Origin: Rubellimicrobium sp.
GTDB lineage: Bacteria; Pseudomonadota; Alphaproteobacteria; Rhodobacterales; Rhodobacteraceae
DNA: 64,000 bases
Assembly (NCBI GenBank): GCA_019454835.1
Contig: JACFNP010000007.1
Location: 1 to 64,000, forward strand
Direction: 5' to 3'
Part shown: one piece after another, positions 53,611 to 63,863 of the stretch
Layout of the letters: each line of letters begins with the position of its first letter
Numbering within the stretch: position 1 is the first letter of the stretch
The notes under the pieces: generated by a model
The model's input: the letters and a program-made list of their open reading frames with translations, nothing else
Told to the model about the DNA's origin: nothing
Databases searched by the model: none
Translations under genes and position numbers: made by a program

Positions 53611-55170
53611 CTAGTGCCGGAAGTGGCGCATGGCGGTAAAGACCATGGCGATTCCGGCTTCGTCGGCGGCGGCGATCACCTCGGCGTCGCGCATCGACCC
53701 TCCGGGCTGGATCACCGCCCGCGCCCCGCCCGCCGTCGCGGCCAGCAGCCCGTCGGCGAAGGGGAAGAAGGCGTCCGAGGCCACGACCGCGCCCGCCGCC
53801 GCATCTCCCGCCTGTGCGGCGGCGATCCTCGCGCTGTCGACGCGGCTGGTCTGGCCCGCACCGATCCCCAGCGTGACGCCGCCCTTCGCCAGAACGATGG
53901 CGTTCGACTTCACATGCTTCACCACCCGCCAGGCGAACAGCATATCCGCCAGCTCGCGCGCATCGGGCGCGCGCCGCGTCACCACGCGCAGCGCCTGCGG
54001 GTCAACCGTGCCGTTGTCGCGGTCCTGCATCAGGAACCCGCCCGCCACCTGCCGCAGCGACAGCGAGGGCGCTGCCGGGTCCGGCAGCGCGCCGGTCAGC
54101 AGCAGGCGCAGGTTCGCCTTGCGGGCGAATATCGCGCGCGCGCCTTCATCGGCATCGGGGGCGATGACGACTTCGGTGAAAATGTCGGTGATCGCTTCGG
54201 CGGCAGGCGCGTCGATGGGGCGGTTCAGCGCCACGATCCCGCCGAAAGCCGAGACCGGATCGGCGGCCAGCGCCCGGCTCCATGCGTCATGCGCGTCCGC
54301 CCCCAGCGCGACCCCGCAGGGGTTGGCGTGTTTCACGACGACGCAGGCCGGGTCGGTGCCGAATTCGGCCACCAGTTCAAAGGCCGCATCGGTGTCGTTG
54401 ATGTTGTTCCAGCTCAGTTCCTTGCCCTGCACCTGCCGCGCGGTGGCGACGCCGGGCCGGGCGCTGCCGTCGCGGTAGAAGGCCGCGCGCTGGTGCGGGT
54501 TCTCGCCATAGCGCAAAGGCTGCGCCAGCACCCCGGCCACGGCGCGGCGGCGCGGCGCGGCCTCGCCCGTCCGGTCGGCCAGCCAGTTCGACACCGCCGC
54601 GTCATAGGCGGCGGTGCGCGCAAGGGCCCTCTGCGCCAGCACCCGGCGCAGGGCGCCGCCGGTGGCACCGTCATTCGCGGCCAGTTCGTCCAGCAGCACC
54701 GGATAATCCTCGGGGTCCACCACCACCGCGACATCGGCGTGGTTCTTGGCCGCCGCGCGGATCATCGCCGGGCCGCCGATGTCGATGTTCTCGACGCAGG
54801 TGGCATAATCGGCGCCCGCCGCGACCGTGGCCTCGAACGGGTAGAGGTTCACCACCAGCAGATCAATCGCCGGAATCCCGTGCGCCGCCATCGCCGCCGC
54901 ATCCGCCCCCACATCGCGGCGCGCCAGCAGGCCGCCATGGATGCGCGGATGCAGGGTCTTGATGCGACCGTCCATCATCTCGGGGAAGCCGGTCACTTCG
55001 GCCACATCCGTCACCGCCAGCCCCGCATCGCGCAGCGCCGCCGCCGTGCCGCCCGTGGACAGCAGCTCCACCCCGCGCGCGGCCAGCGCCTGCGCCAGGT
55101 CCACCAGCCCGCCCTTGTCGGACACCGAAAGCAGCGCGCGGCGCAGGGGGCGGAGATCGGGCATCGTCAT
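53611..55170 (-). CDS. purH: Bifunctional AICAR transformylase/IMP cyclohydrolase PurH
   Basis: A 519-residue PurH catalysing the last two steps of IMP synthesis. Residues 1 to about 190 form the cyclohydrolase (MGS-like) domain, with [25 protein letters not shown] and [17 protein letters not shown]. The remainder is the transformylase domain, with [13 protein letters not shown], the catalytic KHANPCG, and [12 protein letters not shown]. The ATG at 55170 overlaps the stop of the heparinase-type gene (ATGA). The upstream in-frame extension lies in another gene's coding frame and is not part of PurH. Confidence 0.97.
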   Translation of the reverse strand: MTMPDLRPLRRALLSVSDKGGLVDLAQALAARGVELLSTGGTAAALRDAGLAVTDVAEVTGFPEMMDGRIKTLHPRIHGGLLARRDVGADAAAMAAHGIPAIDLLVVNLYPFEATVAAGADYATCVENIDIGGPAMIRAAAKNHADVAVVVDPEDYPVLLDELAANDGATGGALRRVLAQRALARTAAYDAAVSNWLADRTGEAAPRRRAVAGVLAQPLRYGENPHQRAAFYRDGSARPGVATARQVQGKELSWNNINDTDAAFELVAEFGTDPACVVVKHANPCGVALGADAHDAWSRALAADPVSAFGGIVALNRPIDAPAAEAITDIFTEVVIAPDADEGARAIFARKANLRLLLTGALPDPAAPSLSLRQVAGGFLMQDRDNGTVDPQALRVVTRRAPDARELADMLFAWRVVKHVKSNAIVLAKGGVTLGIGAGQTSRVDSARIAAAQAGDAAAGAVVASDAFFPFADGLLAATAGGARAVIQPGGSMRDAEVIAAADEAGIAMVFTAMRHFRH

Positions 55171-56909
55171 TCGTCCTCTTCGGGGTCGGGACCGGGATCG
55201 CGCAGCGCGTTCGGCGTGCCGGGGGTCTTGGCCAGCGACCAGCGCACGCGGGTCGCATAATCGATCGCGCGGCCGGATAAAACCACCTGCTGCGTCGGGC
55301 GCGGCACGGTCCGCCCCGGTTCGAGCCAGACCGAGGGCCGCAGGCTGATCGCCTCGGCGCCGTCCTGGCGCAGCATCCAGACCTCGCCGCTTTTCAGGGA
55401 AAGGATGACGCAGTCGCCGCGCTCGCCCAGGCTCGCCTCGACTTCGGGGTGAAGGTGGAAGCGGATCGAGAAGGCGACCCCGCCGCCGGTATCGGCGCGG
55501 GCGCGGGCAAAGACCGCCTGTTCCGCCGCATCGAGCGCGATCAGCAGTTCCTCGCCGGTCAGCGCCCGCCCGTCGAGCGTCAGGTCCAGCGTGCGCGCAT
55601 ACATCAGCCCGTGCGTGCGCTGCCAGCCGTTGTGCGCCGCGCCCATGCGGTGCGAGGTGGCGGTCAGCGCCGCCTCGCCGGGCACGGTGTCGGGCGCCTC
55701 GGACAGCCGCTCGTCGCCGCCGGGGCCAAGCCGCGCCGACGAGAATCCGTCGAGCCCGAGCACCGACTGGCTGGCCGTCGCCCGTGCCGCCCGTGTCCAT
55801 TGCGCCCCGAACCCCGCGCCGCTGCCGCAGTTCACGATCAGCGGACGGCGGCCCGAGGTCAGCTCGAACGCCAGCGTCGCCGCATGGGCATCGGACAGGC
55901 CGCGCGGCGGCGGCGCGGCGTCCATGATGACGGTCGAACGCCCGGCGGCAAGCCGCGCATAGCCCATCGCCAGCCCCTCGTGCCGGGCACGGCTGCCGCT
56001 GGCGGCCAGCGCGGCATCGAGCGCCCCGTCGCGCCCGCGCCCGCCGCCGTGAAAACGCGCAAGCCGCCCGTCGGCATGGCGCAGCGCGCGCAGCACCGGG
56101 GCGATGCGCTGGCGCGCGGCCTCGATGGCGGGGGGAATGTCCGGCACGGCGGCACGGCGGCAGACGCGGTTGAGCAGCGTCAGGATGTCGCATAGCGCCT
56201 GGGGGTTGCGCGAGGCGATGGCGCCATCCGCGTCGATCACTGCCTCGCAATGCCGCCCCAGCGCCACCAGCGCCGGGCCCCGGTGGTGGGCGAGCGTCTC
56301 GAAGGTCGCCGCCCCCTCGACCAGCCCGGCCAGCGCCGTCAGGCGCGGCAGCCCCTCGGGGGCCGCCTGCCAGCGGCGGGCGAGAAACAGCACCTGCCGC
56401 GCGAGGCAGCGCCCCGTCTGCGCGACCTCGGCCTCGGGCAGCCCGCGCGCGAGGAAACGCCCCTGCCCGAGCCAGTGCATCACCCGCGCCCCCGTCACCT
56501 CCGCCTGCCAGCCCGGCCCCTGCCCGCGCCCGTAACGGCGCATCCAGTCGCGCACCCAGACCTGCGCCCGCGCCCGCGCCATCGCGTCGCCCGCAGCGGC
56601 CAGATCGTCGAGCCAGGCAAAGGACTGCCGGGCGTCCTCGGCATCCGGCGGCAGCGGCACGCTCCAGAGCGTCCCCGAGGCCAGCGAGACCTCGTGCCCG
56701 GCCAGCCGGAACTGCCCGGCGACCAGCCGCGCCCCGCGCGCCGGATTGCCGGGGCCGACGGCATCCTCGCCGGGCGCGAAACCCGCAGACAGCCGCGCCC
56801 GCCCGGCAAGCCGCGCCTGCACCCGGTCGAGAAGGCCCGACCGGACCCGTCCTGCGCTGCGGCCTGTGCTCACCTGTCGCGTCACTCGCTTTTCGGGCTG
56901 CCCGGCCAT
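55167..56909 (-). CDS. Heparinase II/III family protein
   Basis: A 580-residue protein of the heparinase II/III-like type, with an alpha-helical toroid in the N-terminal half (to about residue 290) and a beta-sandwich C-terminal domain. Markers are [24 protein letters not shown]-type repeats around [20 protein letters not shown], and [20 protein letters not shown]. Members are lyases of uronic-acid polysaccharides or predicted such. The location upstream of and overlapping purH is a frequent Rhodobacterales arrangement. No signal peptide is visible. The substrate is unknown. Confidence 0.85.
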   Translation of the reverse strand: MAGQPEKRVTRQVSTGRSAGRVRSGLLDRVQARLAGRARLSAGFAPGEDAVGPGNPARGARLVAGQFRLAGHEVSLASGTLWSVPLPPDAEDARQSFAWLDDLAAAGDAMARARAQVWVRDWMRRYGRGQGPGWQAEVTGARVMHWLGQGRFLARGLPEAEVAQTGRCLARQVLFLARRWQAAPEGLPRLTALAGLVEGAATFETLAHHRGPALVALGRHCEAVIDADGAIASRNPQALCDILTLLNRVCRRAAVPDIPPAIEAARQRIAPVLRALRHADGRLARFHGGGRGRDGALDAALAASGSRARHEGLAMGYARLAAGRSTVIMDAAPPPRGLSDAHAATLAFELTSGRRPLIVNCGSGAGFGAQWTRAARATASQSVLGLDGFSSARLGPGGDERLSEAPDTVPGEAALTATSHRMGAAHNGWQRTHGLMYARTLDLTLDGRALTGEELLIALDAAEQAVFARARADTGGGVAFSIRFHLHPEVEASLGERGDCVILSLKSGEVWMLRQDGAEAISLRPSVWLEPGRTVPRPTQQVVLSGRAIDYATRVRWSLAKTPGTPNALRDPGPDPEEDE

Positions 56910-56997
56910 GATAGGCGGGCGGCGCGGGGCTGTCACGCCGGGGGAAAGGGCGCGCGGGGGGTGGTGCTGCTTCCCGCAATGACGGGGGAAGGGAACA

Positions 56998-57088
56998 CCG
57001 TCATTGCGAGCCGTCAGGCGAAGCAACCCCGACCTCTCGCACACAACGTCGGGGTTGCCGCGTCGGCTGCGCCTCCTCGCAATGACGG
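56998..57088. repeat. Dispersed palindromic repeat, copy F
   Basis: It starts CCGTCATTGCGAGCCG and ends CTCCTCGCAATGACGG, with GAAGCAACCCCGAC paired to GTCGGGGTTGC. The left arm is diverged (AGCCGTCAGG in place of AGGAGGCGC). Short fragments of the tip (CGCAATGACGG or CGCAATGAGCGG) flank it on both sides near 56976 and 57117, suggesting repeated local rearrangement. It lies between the divergent heparinase-type and mdh genes. Confidence 0.75.
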
Positions 57089-57169
57089 ACACTCCTCGCG
57101 GGTGACGGACACTCCCCGCAATGAGCGGGGGCGCCCCCGACCCTTGCGCCATTGGCCCCGCAGGTCTAG

Positions 57170-58168
<999 letters not shown>

Positions 58169-58172
58169 TCCC

Positions 58173-58193
58173 GCAGGGGGGCCCTGCCCCCCT
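58173..58193 (+). terminator. GC hairpin downstream of mdh
   Basis: CAGGGGG pairs with CCCCCTG around a short centre, directly after the mdh stop codon and directly before the GGAGTATTT motif. There is no T-run, so it is not a canonical intrinsic terminator, but in GC-rich genomes such hairpins often end transcripts. Confidence 0.45.
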
Positions 58194-58195
58194 GA

Positions 58196-58224
58196 CCCCC
58201 CGGAGTATTTGTGCAAGGATGAAG
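58196..58224. repeat. Rhodobacterales-type GGAGTATTT intergenic motif, copy 2
   Basis: CCCCCGGAGTATTTGTGC followed by AAGGATGAAGG, the counterpart of the minus-strand copy at 52529-52558. Here it lies between the mdh hairpin and ftsE and contains an ATG-like AAGGATG that does not start a gene in frame with FtsE. Confidence 0.6.
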
Positions 58225-58259
58225 GACGGGGCCGCACTGGGGCTGCGACGGGGGGCCGG

Positions 58260-58934
58260 GTGATCGAGTTGCGCAAGGTGGCCTACAGCTACGGCGGCGG
58301 CGAGTTGTTCGCCGAGGTCTCGCTTGCGCTTCAGCCGGGGTCGTTCCACTTTCTCACCGGGCCATCGGGCGCGGGCAAGACCACGCTCATGCGGCTGTTG
58401 TCGGCGGAACTGCTGCCGACGCGCGGCGAGGTCACGCTGTTCGGCCAGCCGACCGGCGCCATGTCGCGCGACGACGTGGCCGGAGCGCGGCGCAGGATCG
58501 GCCTCATCCATCAGGACTGCCAGTTTCTCGATCACCTGACGCTGGCCGAAAACGTCATGCTGCCGCTGGCCGTCGCCGGGCGCCAGCCCGAGGCGCAGGG
58601 CAATATCGCCGAGCTGCTCGCCTGGGTCGGCCTCACGCGGCAGGCCGACCAGAAGCCGCCGTCGCTGTCGGGCGGCGAACGCCAGCGCGCGGCGCTGGCG
58701 CGCGCGGTGATCGGCTCGCCGGAACTGGTGCTGGCGGACGAACCCACCGGCAACATCGACTGGGAGATGTCGCAGCGGCTGCTGACGCTGCTGGCGGAAC
58801 TGAACCGCATGGGCCGCACCGTGCTGATCGCCACCCATGACCTGAACCTGATCCGCGCCGCCCGCGCGCTGGTCCCGGCGCGGACCCTGCGGCTGGCGCA
58901 GGGGCGGCTGGTGACGGCGGGGGCCGATCTGTGA
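58260..58934 (+). CDS. ftsE: Cell division ATPase FtsE
   Basis: A 224-residue ABC ATPase matching FtsE. Walker A is GPSGAGKTTLM, the Q-loop lies in GLIHQDCQFLDHLT, signature LSGGERQRAALARAV, and Walker B LVLADEPTGNID. The TGPSGAGKTT and ADEPTGNID forms are characteristic of FtsE/LolD-type proteins. It starts with GTG at 58260 and overlaps ftsX by four bases. With FtsX it links cytoplasmic ATP hydrolysis to activation of periplasmic peptidoglycan hydrolases during division. Confidence 0.9.
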   Translation: MIELRKVAYSYGGGELFAEVSLALQPGSFHFLTGPSGAGKTTLMRLLSAELLPTRGEVTLFGQPTGAMSRDDVAGARRRIGLIHQDCQFLDHLTLAENVMLPLAVAGRQPEAQGNIAELLAWVGLTRQADQKPPSLSGGERQRAALARAVIGSPELVLADEPTGNIDWEMSQRLLTLLAELNRMGRTVLIATHDLNLIRAARALVPARTLRLAQGRLVTAGADL

Positions 58935-59830
58935 GCATCCTGTCCGCCCCGCGCTCGGTCGCCGCCGAGATGCCGCCCGACCGGGTGGTGCCGCCCTCGG
59001 GGTTCACCGCGCAACTGACCGTGCTGGCCGCGGCGGCGATGGCGTTCCTGGCGGTGTTCGCGCTGGCGCTGGGGTCGGCGGCGGGGCGGCTGGCGGAAAG
59101 GTGGGACGCCGAACTCGCCCGCACCGCGACGCTGCGCATTTCCGCGCCCCCCGACCAGATCGCGGCCCAGACCGAGGCCGCGCTGCGGGTGCTGCAGACG
59201 ACGCCCGGCATCGCCTCGGCGCGCGCCATGACCTCGGCCGAGGCGCAGGCGCTGCTGCAGCCCTGGTTCGGCCCCGACCTGCCCGTCGCGCTGCTGCCCA
59301 TTCCGCAGCTTGTCGAGATCACCACCACCGACGCGGGTTTCGACGCCACCGGCCTGCGCGCGCGCCTTCAGGGCGAGGTGCCGGGCGCGGTGCTGGACGA
59401 TCACACCCGCTGGCGCGCGCCGCTGATCGCCGCCGCCGGGCGGTTGCGGGTCTTCGGCGGGCTGGCAGTGGCGCTGATCGCGCTGTCGATGGCCGCCATG
59501 GTGACGCTGGCCGCGCAGGTGGCGCTGGCCGCAAACGAACGGGTGATCCGGGTGCTGCGCCAGGTGGGCGCGTCGGATCGCTACATTACCCGCGCCTTCG
59601 TGCGCCGCTTCACCCTGCGCGGCCTTGCCGGGGCGGCGGCGGGCACGGCGGCGGGGCTGCTGGCGGTGCTGTTCCTGCCGGGCGACGACGCCGCTGGCGG
59701 CTTTCCGACCGGGCTGGGGTTTCAGGGCACGGGCTGGCTGATCCCGCTGGCCGTGCCGCCCTTCGCCGCCGCCGTCGCCTGGATCGCCACCCGCACCGCC
59801 GCGCGGCGCAGCCTGCGCGCCATGACCTGA
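58931..59830 (+). CDS. ftsX: Cell division membrane protein FtsX
   Basis: A 299-residue FtsX-like permease: a first membrane helix (LTVLAAAAMAFLAVFALAL), a periplasmic loop of about 110 residues (about 55-165) expected to contact hydrolase activators, then three membrane helices including FGGLAVALIALSMAAMVTLA and the C-terminal GWLIPLAVPPFAAAVAWIA. RVLRQVGASDRYITRAFVRR is the conserved cytoplasmic segment before TM3. It begins with GTG overlapping ftsE. Sequence conservation of FtsX is low, so the gene order is part of the evidence. Confidence 0.88.
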   Translation: MSILSAPRSVAAEMPPDRVVPPSGFTAQLTVLAAAAMAFLAVFALALGSAAGRLAERWDAELARTATLRISAPPDQIAAQTEAALRVLQTTPGIASARAMTSAEAQALLQPWFGPDLPVALLPIPQLVEITTTDAGFDATGLRARLQGEVPGAVLDDHTRWRAPLIAAAGRLRVFGGLAVALIALSMAAMVTLAAQVALAANERVIRVLRQVGASDRYITRAFVRRFTLRGLAGAAAGTAAGLLAVLFLPGDDAAGGFPTGLGFQGTGWLIPLAVPPFAAAVAWIATRTAARRSLRAMT

Positions 59831-59840
59831 GAGGTTGCCG

Positions 59841-60551
59841 ATGTTCCAGTGGCTGCGCTCGCTGATCTTCACCATCATCGTCTACGGCGCCATGCTGCCG
59901 GTCGGCATCATCTGGCTGCCCGCCGCGCTGCGCAGCCGTGCAGGCGCCATGCGCGCGGCCAAGGCCTGGTGCCGGTTCGTGCTCTGGCTGGCGCCGTGGC
60001 TGGTCGGCATCCGGGGCGAGGTGCGCGGCACGCCGCCCGAGGGCGAGGTGATGATCGCCGCCAAGCACCAGTCGTTCCTCGACATCATCCTCATCATCTC
60101 GGCGGTGCCGCACGGCAAGTTCATCATGAAGCGCGAGCTGATCCGCGCCCCGATCCTCGGCTGGTATGCCTTGCGCATCGGCTGCGTGCCGGTTGATCGC
60201 GGCAGGCGCGGGCAGGCGGTGCGGCAGATGCTGGCGGATGTGCGCGAAGGCCGGGCCGATCCCGGCCAGCTCGTCATCTATCCGCAGGGCACGCGGGTGC
60301 CGCCGGGCGAGTACCGCCCCTACAAGAGCGGCACCGGCGCACTTTACGCCGAGCTGGGCCAGCCCTGCGTGCCGGTCGCCTGCAATGTCGGGCTGTTCTG
60401 GCCGAAGAAGGGCGTGATGAAATATCCCGGCCGCGCCGTGGTCGAGTTTCTCGACCCGATCCCGCCTGGCCTGCCCGCGCCCGACTTCATGGCACAGGTC
60501 GAGGCGGTGATCGAGGGCGCGAGCGACCGGCTCATGGCCGGGACGGGCTGA
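59841..60551 (+). CDS. plsC: 1-acyl-sn-glycerol-3-phosphate acyltransferase
   Basis: A 236-residue membrane-associated PlsC acyltransferase making phosphatidic acid from lysophosphatidate. The catalytic H-x4-D motif is His76-Gln-Ser-Phe-Leu-Asp81 in AAKHQSFLDI, block II is FIMKRELIRAPILGW, block III is VIYPQGTRVPPG (Gln in place of the usual Glu), and block IV is VPVACNVGLFWPK. An N-terminal membrane helix covers about residues 8-30. GAGAGG precedes the ATG at 59841. It follows ftsX by ten bases. Confidence 0.93.
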   Translation: MFQWLRSLIFTIIVYGAMLPVGIIWLPAALRSRAGAMRAAKAWCRFVLWLAPWLVGIRGEVRGTPPEGEVMIAAKHQSFLDIILIISAVPHGKFIMKRELIRAPILGWYALRIGCVPVDRGRRGQAVRQMLADVREGRADPGQLVIYPQGTRVPPGEYRPYKSGTGALYAELGQPCVPVACNVGLFWPKKGVMKYPGRAVVEFLDPIPPGLPAPDFMAQVEAVIEGASDRLMAGTG

Positions 60552-60554
60552 ACG

Positions 60555-61514
60555 TCAGGCGGCCAGCCCCTGCGATCCCATCGCCAGGAACTTCTGGCGC
60601 CGGTCCTGGCGCAGGGCCTTGGCGGCCTTGCCGTCGAGATCCTTCAGCCATCCGGCCAGCAGCGCCCCCACCGCCGCCATCGCCGCAGCGCGGTCACGAT
60701 GCGCGCCGCCCACGGGTTCCTTCACCACCCGGTCGATGACGCCCAGCCCCGACAGGTCCTGCGCGGTCAGATGCAGCGCCTCGGCGGCCTCGCGCATCTT
60801 GTCGGCGTCCTTCCACAGGATCGAGGCGCAGCCCTCGGGCGAGATCACCGAATAGATCGAATGTTCGAGCATCGCCACGCGGTTCGCCGTCGCAAAGGCC
60901 ACCGCGCCGCCCGATCCGCCCTCGCCGATGATGACCGACAGCATCGGCACGCCCAGCGCGAGACATTTCTCGGTGGCGCGCGCGATGGCCTCGGACTGGC
61001 CGCGTTCTTCGGCACCCTTGCCGGGATAGGCGCCCGGCGTGTCGACCAGCGTGACCACCGGCAGGCCGAAACGGTCGGCAAGGTCCATGAGCCGGATCGC
61101 CTTGCGGTAGCCTTCGGGGCGGGCCATGCCGAAATTGCGCTCGATGCGGCTTTTGGTGTCGTGGCCCTTCTCCTGCCCGATCACCATGACCGCGCGGCCC
61201 TCCAGCCGCGCCAGCCCGCCCATGACGGCATGGTCCTCGGCAAAGTTGCGGTCGCCCGCCAGCGGCGTGAAATCGGTGAACAGCGCCTCGATGTAGTCGC
61301 GGCAATGCGGGCGGTCGGGGTGACGCGCGACCTGGCATTTGCGCCATGCCGACAGGTCGCCATAAATCTGCGCCAGCATCTCGGACGCCTTGCGGTCAAG
61401 GGCGGCGGCTTCCTTCTCGACATCCATCTCGGGATTCGCCCGGCCCATGGCGCGCAGTTCGGACGCCTTGCCCTCGATCTCGGCAAGCGGCTTTTCAAAT
61501 TCGAGATAGTTCAT
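60555..61514 (-). CDS. accA: Acetyl-CoA carboxylase carboxyltransferase alpha subunit
   Basis: A 319-residue AccA, which with AccD transfers the carboxyl group from biotin to acetyl-CoA for fatty-acid synthesis. It opens [20 protein letters not shown], typical of AccA. The carboxyltransferase core includes [53 protein letters not shown], and the oxyanion segment [19 protein letters not shown] precedes the ATG at 61514. The reading frame stays open far upstream, but that part is antisense to other genes. It is convergent with plsC, with three bases between the stops. Confidence 0.97.
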   Translation of the reverse strand: MNYLEFEKPLAEIEGKASELRAMGRANPEMDVEKEAAALDRKASEMLAQIYGDLSAWRKCQVARHPDRPHCRDYIEALFTDFTPLAGDRNFAEDHAVMGGLARLEGRAVMVIGQEKGHDTKSRIERNFGMARPEGYRKAIRLMDLADRFGLPVVTLVDTPGAYPGKGAEERGQSEAIARATEKCLALGVPMLSVIIGEGGSGGAVAFATANRVAMLEHSIYSVISPEGCASILWKDADKMREAAEALHLTAQDLSGLGVIDRVVKEPVGGAHRDRAAAMAAVGALLAGWLKDLDGKAAKALRQDRRQKFLAMGSQGLAA

Positions 61515-61753
61515 CAGACACTCCGGCACCCGGTCACGGCCCCAGATATGGCGGCAGCGGTCCCGGCGTGCAAGCGGGCGAAATAGTGCTGCGGACCCAA
61601 CGGCAGACTTGAAACGACTCCGGGGTTCTGCGATTCTCGCGCCTGCGTGACCATACGACATCCGCAGGACACCCGGCGCGATCCCGCGCTGCATCGAATA
61701 CGAACCGCCACACCCGGCATCCGGGGGCCAGGCGATCAACAGGGGGTAATTCC

Positions 61754-62656
61754 ATGATACGGCCACTTCTCGCCGCGTTCGCGCTGGCATTCGTGACCCT
61801 GCCGGGGCTGGCGGCGGCAGATGATTCCTGCGTCTGGGCCAACGACGGCGAATGCGACGACGCCACGCTGGGCGGCACCGGCGCCTGCCAGCCGGGCACC
61901 GACGCCACCGACTGCGCGCGCACCGGCACGCCTGCGGGCAAGCCCGGTATGCTCCCGAGCGGGGCGGGCAACGATTCCTGCGTCTGGGCCAATGACGGCG
62001 AATGCGATGACGCCACGCTGGGCGGCACCGGCGCCTGCGAACCGGGCACCGACGCCACCGACTGTGCGCGGCCGGGCGCCGCCACCCCGATGGCCCCGGC
62101 GGCAGGCAACGATTCCTGCCAGTGGGCGCATGACGGCGAATGCGACGACGCCACCCTTGGCGGCACCGGCGCCTGCGAGCCGGGCACCGATGCCACCGAC
62201 TGCGCGCGGCCGGGCCAGCCGGGGACGGCGGGCGGGGCGACCTCGCAGGTTCCCTTCGCGCAACTGCAGGGCGATGATTCCTGCCAGTATGCCCATGACG
62301 GCGAATGCGACGAGGGGCGTTTCGGCGGCGGCTTCTACTGCGCCTCGGGCACCGATGCGAGCGACTGCGCCGCCATCGCCGCCACGGCCCAGTGCCAGTG
62401 GGCCTTCGACCTCGAATGCGACGAGGCCCGCTTCGGCGGCGGCGGCTACTGCGCCGACGGCACCGACACCTTCGACTGCGCCATCCTTGCCACCGGCATG
62501 AACGACGATTCCTGCGTCTGGGCGAACGACGGCGAATGCGACGAGCCGCGCTACGGCGGGGCCAACTGCCGCGACGGCTCGGACACCACCGACTGCCGGG
62601 CGCAGGCCGGCGGCAGCGCGGGCGGCCCGACCAAGCCGATGTCGATCGGGAACTGA
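61754..62656 (+). CDS. Secreted protein with six four-cysteine Asp/Gly-rich repeats
   Basis: A 300-residue exported protein of no family I can name. A signal peptide (residues 1 to about 21) is followed by six repeats of about 29 residues at 26-54, 76-104, 122-150, 177-205, 214-242 and 254-281. Each has four cysteines spaced C-x7-C-x10-C-x8-C (x9 in the last third interval) and the pattern DGECD...GTDxxDC. All 24 cysteines lie in the repeats, so each repeat is probably a small disulfide-bonded unit, perhaps binding calcium through its acidic residues, as in LDL-receptor-A or Notch-type modules. Repeats 1-3 are almost identical, 4-6 diverged. Linkers are Pro/Gly/Ala-rich. AGGGGGTAA precedes the start. 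Confidence 0.85.
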   Translation: MIRPLLAAFALAFVTLPGLAAADDSCVWANDGECDDATLGGTGACQPGTDATDCARTGTPAGKPGMLPSGAGNDSCVWANDGECDDATLGGTGACEPGTDATDCARPGAATPMAPAAGNDSCQWAHDGECDDATLGGTGACEPGTDATDCARPGQPGTAGGATSQVPFAQLQGDDSCQYAHDGECDEGRFGGGFYCASGTDASDCAAIAATAQCQWAFDLECDEARFGGGGYCADGTDTFDCAILATGMNDDSCVWANDGECDEPRYGGANCRDGSDTTDCRAQAGGSAGGPTKPMSIGN

Positions 62657-62692
62657 GCGCGGGCTTCCCGCCACATCCACCCGGAACCGGAA

Positions 62693-62719
62693 GGGGCGCG
62701 TGATGCGCCCCTTTCTTTT
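62693..62719 (+). terminator. Intrinsic terminator after the cysteine-repeat gene
   Basis: GGGGCGC (62693-62699) pairs with GCGCCCC (62705-62711) around a GTGAT loop, followed by TTTCTTTT. It lies 36 bases after the stop codon. This is the clearest Rho-independent terminator in the window. Confidence 0.85.
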
Positions 62720-62856
62720 GCGCCCCTTCCTTTTGCGCCCGTCGCCGCTGCCGCAACGATCCCACCGCAACACCCCGGATTTGACCCTGCCAAGCCGCAA
62801 TCGTGCCGGATTTGGCGGTCACTTCTCGCCGCACTGTATGGTGTGAGAGGGGGATC

Positions 62857-63762
62857 ATGGACCGCCTGACAGAAATGGAAGCCTTTGCCACGGTCGTTGA
62901 CCAGGGCGGCTTCACCGACGCGGCCCGGAAGATGGGGATTTCCAAATCCGCCGTCTCCAAGCATGTGTCGGCGCTGGAGGCACGGCTTGGTGCGCGGCTG
63001 CTCAACCGCACCACCCGTCGCGTCAGCCCGACCGAAATCGGGCTTGCCTATTATGACCGCGCCCGCCGCGTCCTGAACGACGCGGGCGAGGCCGATGCGC
63101 TGGTGACTGCCATGCAATCGGCGCCATCGGGATTGCTGCGCATCTCGGTCGCCACCGATTTCGGGGTGAACCACCTGTCGCCGGTGCTGGGCGACTTCCT
63201 GAAGGAATACCCCGACATCACCGTGAACATGGTGCTGAACAACCGTTATGTCGAGCTGATCTCGGAAGGCTTCGACATGGCGATCCGCATCGGCGAGCTT
63301 GAGGATTCCACCCTGCGCGCCCGCAAGATCGCCGACACGACGCGCAAGATGATTGCCGCGCCGCGCTATATCCAGCAATTCGGGCGCCCCGAACGCATCG
63401 ACGACCTGAACGAACACAAGCTGCTGCACTATTCCAACCAGTCCAGCGCGGCGGTGTGGAAGATCACCGCGCCCTCGGGGGAAAAGCGCCAGATCCGCAC
63501 GGCGGGCTGGCTGACCGTCAATGACGGCCAGTCGCTGCTCAACGCCTGTGTGGCCGGGCTCGGCATCGCCTACCTGCCCTCGTTCCTCTTCGCCGACGCG
63601 ATGAGCAAGGGGCTTGTCGAGGAGGTGATGCCCGGCCTGCCGGAGGAGGTGCAGGGCATCTATGCCGTCTATCCACCGGGCCGGTTCACCCAGCCCAAGG
63701 TGCGCGCCTTCATCGACTTTCTGGTCGCGGTGTTTTCCGAGAAGGGGCCGCAGGACTGGTGA
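62857..63762 (+). CDS. LysR family transcriptional regulator
   Basis: A 301-residue LysR regulator. The N-terminal winged HTH (residues 1 to about 60) includes [35 protein letters not shown] and [15 protein letters not shown]. The remainder is the substrate-binding domain with [18 protein letters not shown], the [14 protein letters not shown] segment and [22 protein letters not shown] precedes the ATG at 62857. It is not divergent from an obvious target; the cysteine-repeat gene ends upstream and an OmpA-type gene converges from the right. The target and effector are unknown. Confidence 0.92.
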   Translation: MDRLTEMEAFATVVDQGGFTDAARKMGISKSAVSKHVSALEARLGARLLNRTTRRVSPTEIGLAYYDRARRVLNDAGEADALVTAMQSAPSGLLRISVATDFGVNHLSPVLGDFLKEYPDITVNMVLNNRYVELISEGFDMAIRIGELEDSTLRARKIADTTRKMIAAPRYIQQFGRPERIDDLNEHKLLHYSNQSSAAVWKITAPSGEKRQIRTAGWLTVNDGQSLLNACVAGLGIAYLPSFLFADAMSKGLVEEVMPGLPEEVQGIYAVYPPGRFTQPKVRAFIDFLVAVFSEKGPQDW

Positions 63763-63863
63763 AGCGCCGGGGCGGGCCGCGCCCGGCCCGGTGCGACGGC
63801 CCTGCCCTGTTGTCCTGTCGCATTGTCGCGGGCGCCGGATGTGCCATCCGGCTGCAAAATGCT

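Noticed and set aside
53611-56979. An apparent 1122-codon fusion of purH with an upstream domain
   Set aside because: The upstream part is the wrong frame of the heparinase II/III gene. PurH has its own ATG at 55170 overlapping that gene's stop codon.
1940-57088. Possible CRISPR array made of the repeated palindromes
   Set aside because: The copies are tens of kilobases apart, fold on themselves and vary in length. There are no regular spacers and no cas genes.
60555-63014. A long minus-strand frame extending accA to over 800 codons
   Set aside because: Beyond the AccA start at 61514 it runs antisense to the cysteine-repeat and LysR genes and is arginine/proline-rich noise. AccA itself has a normal start and length.
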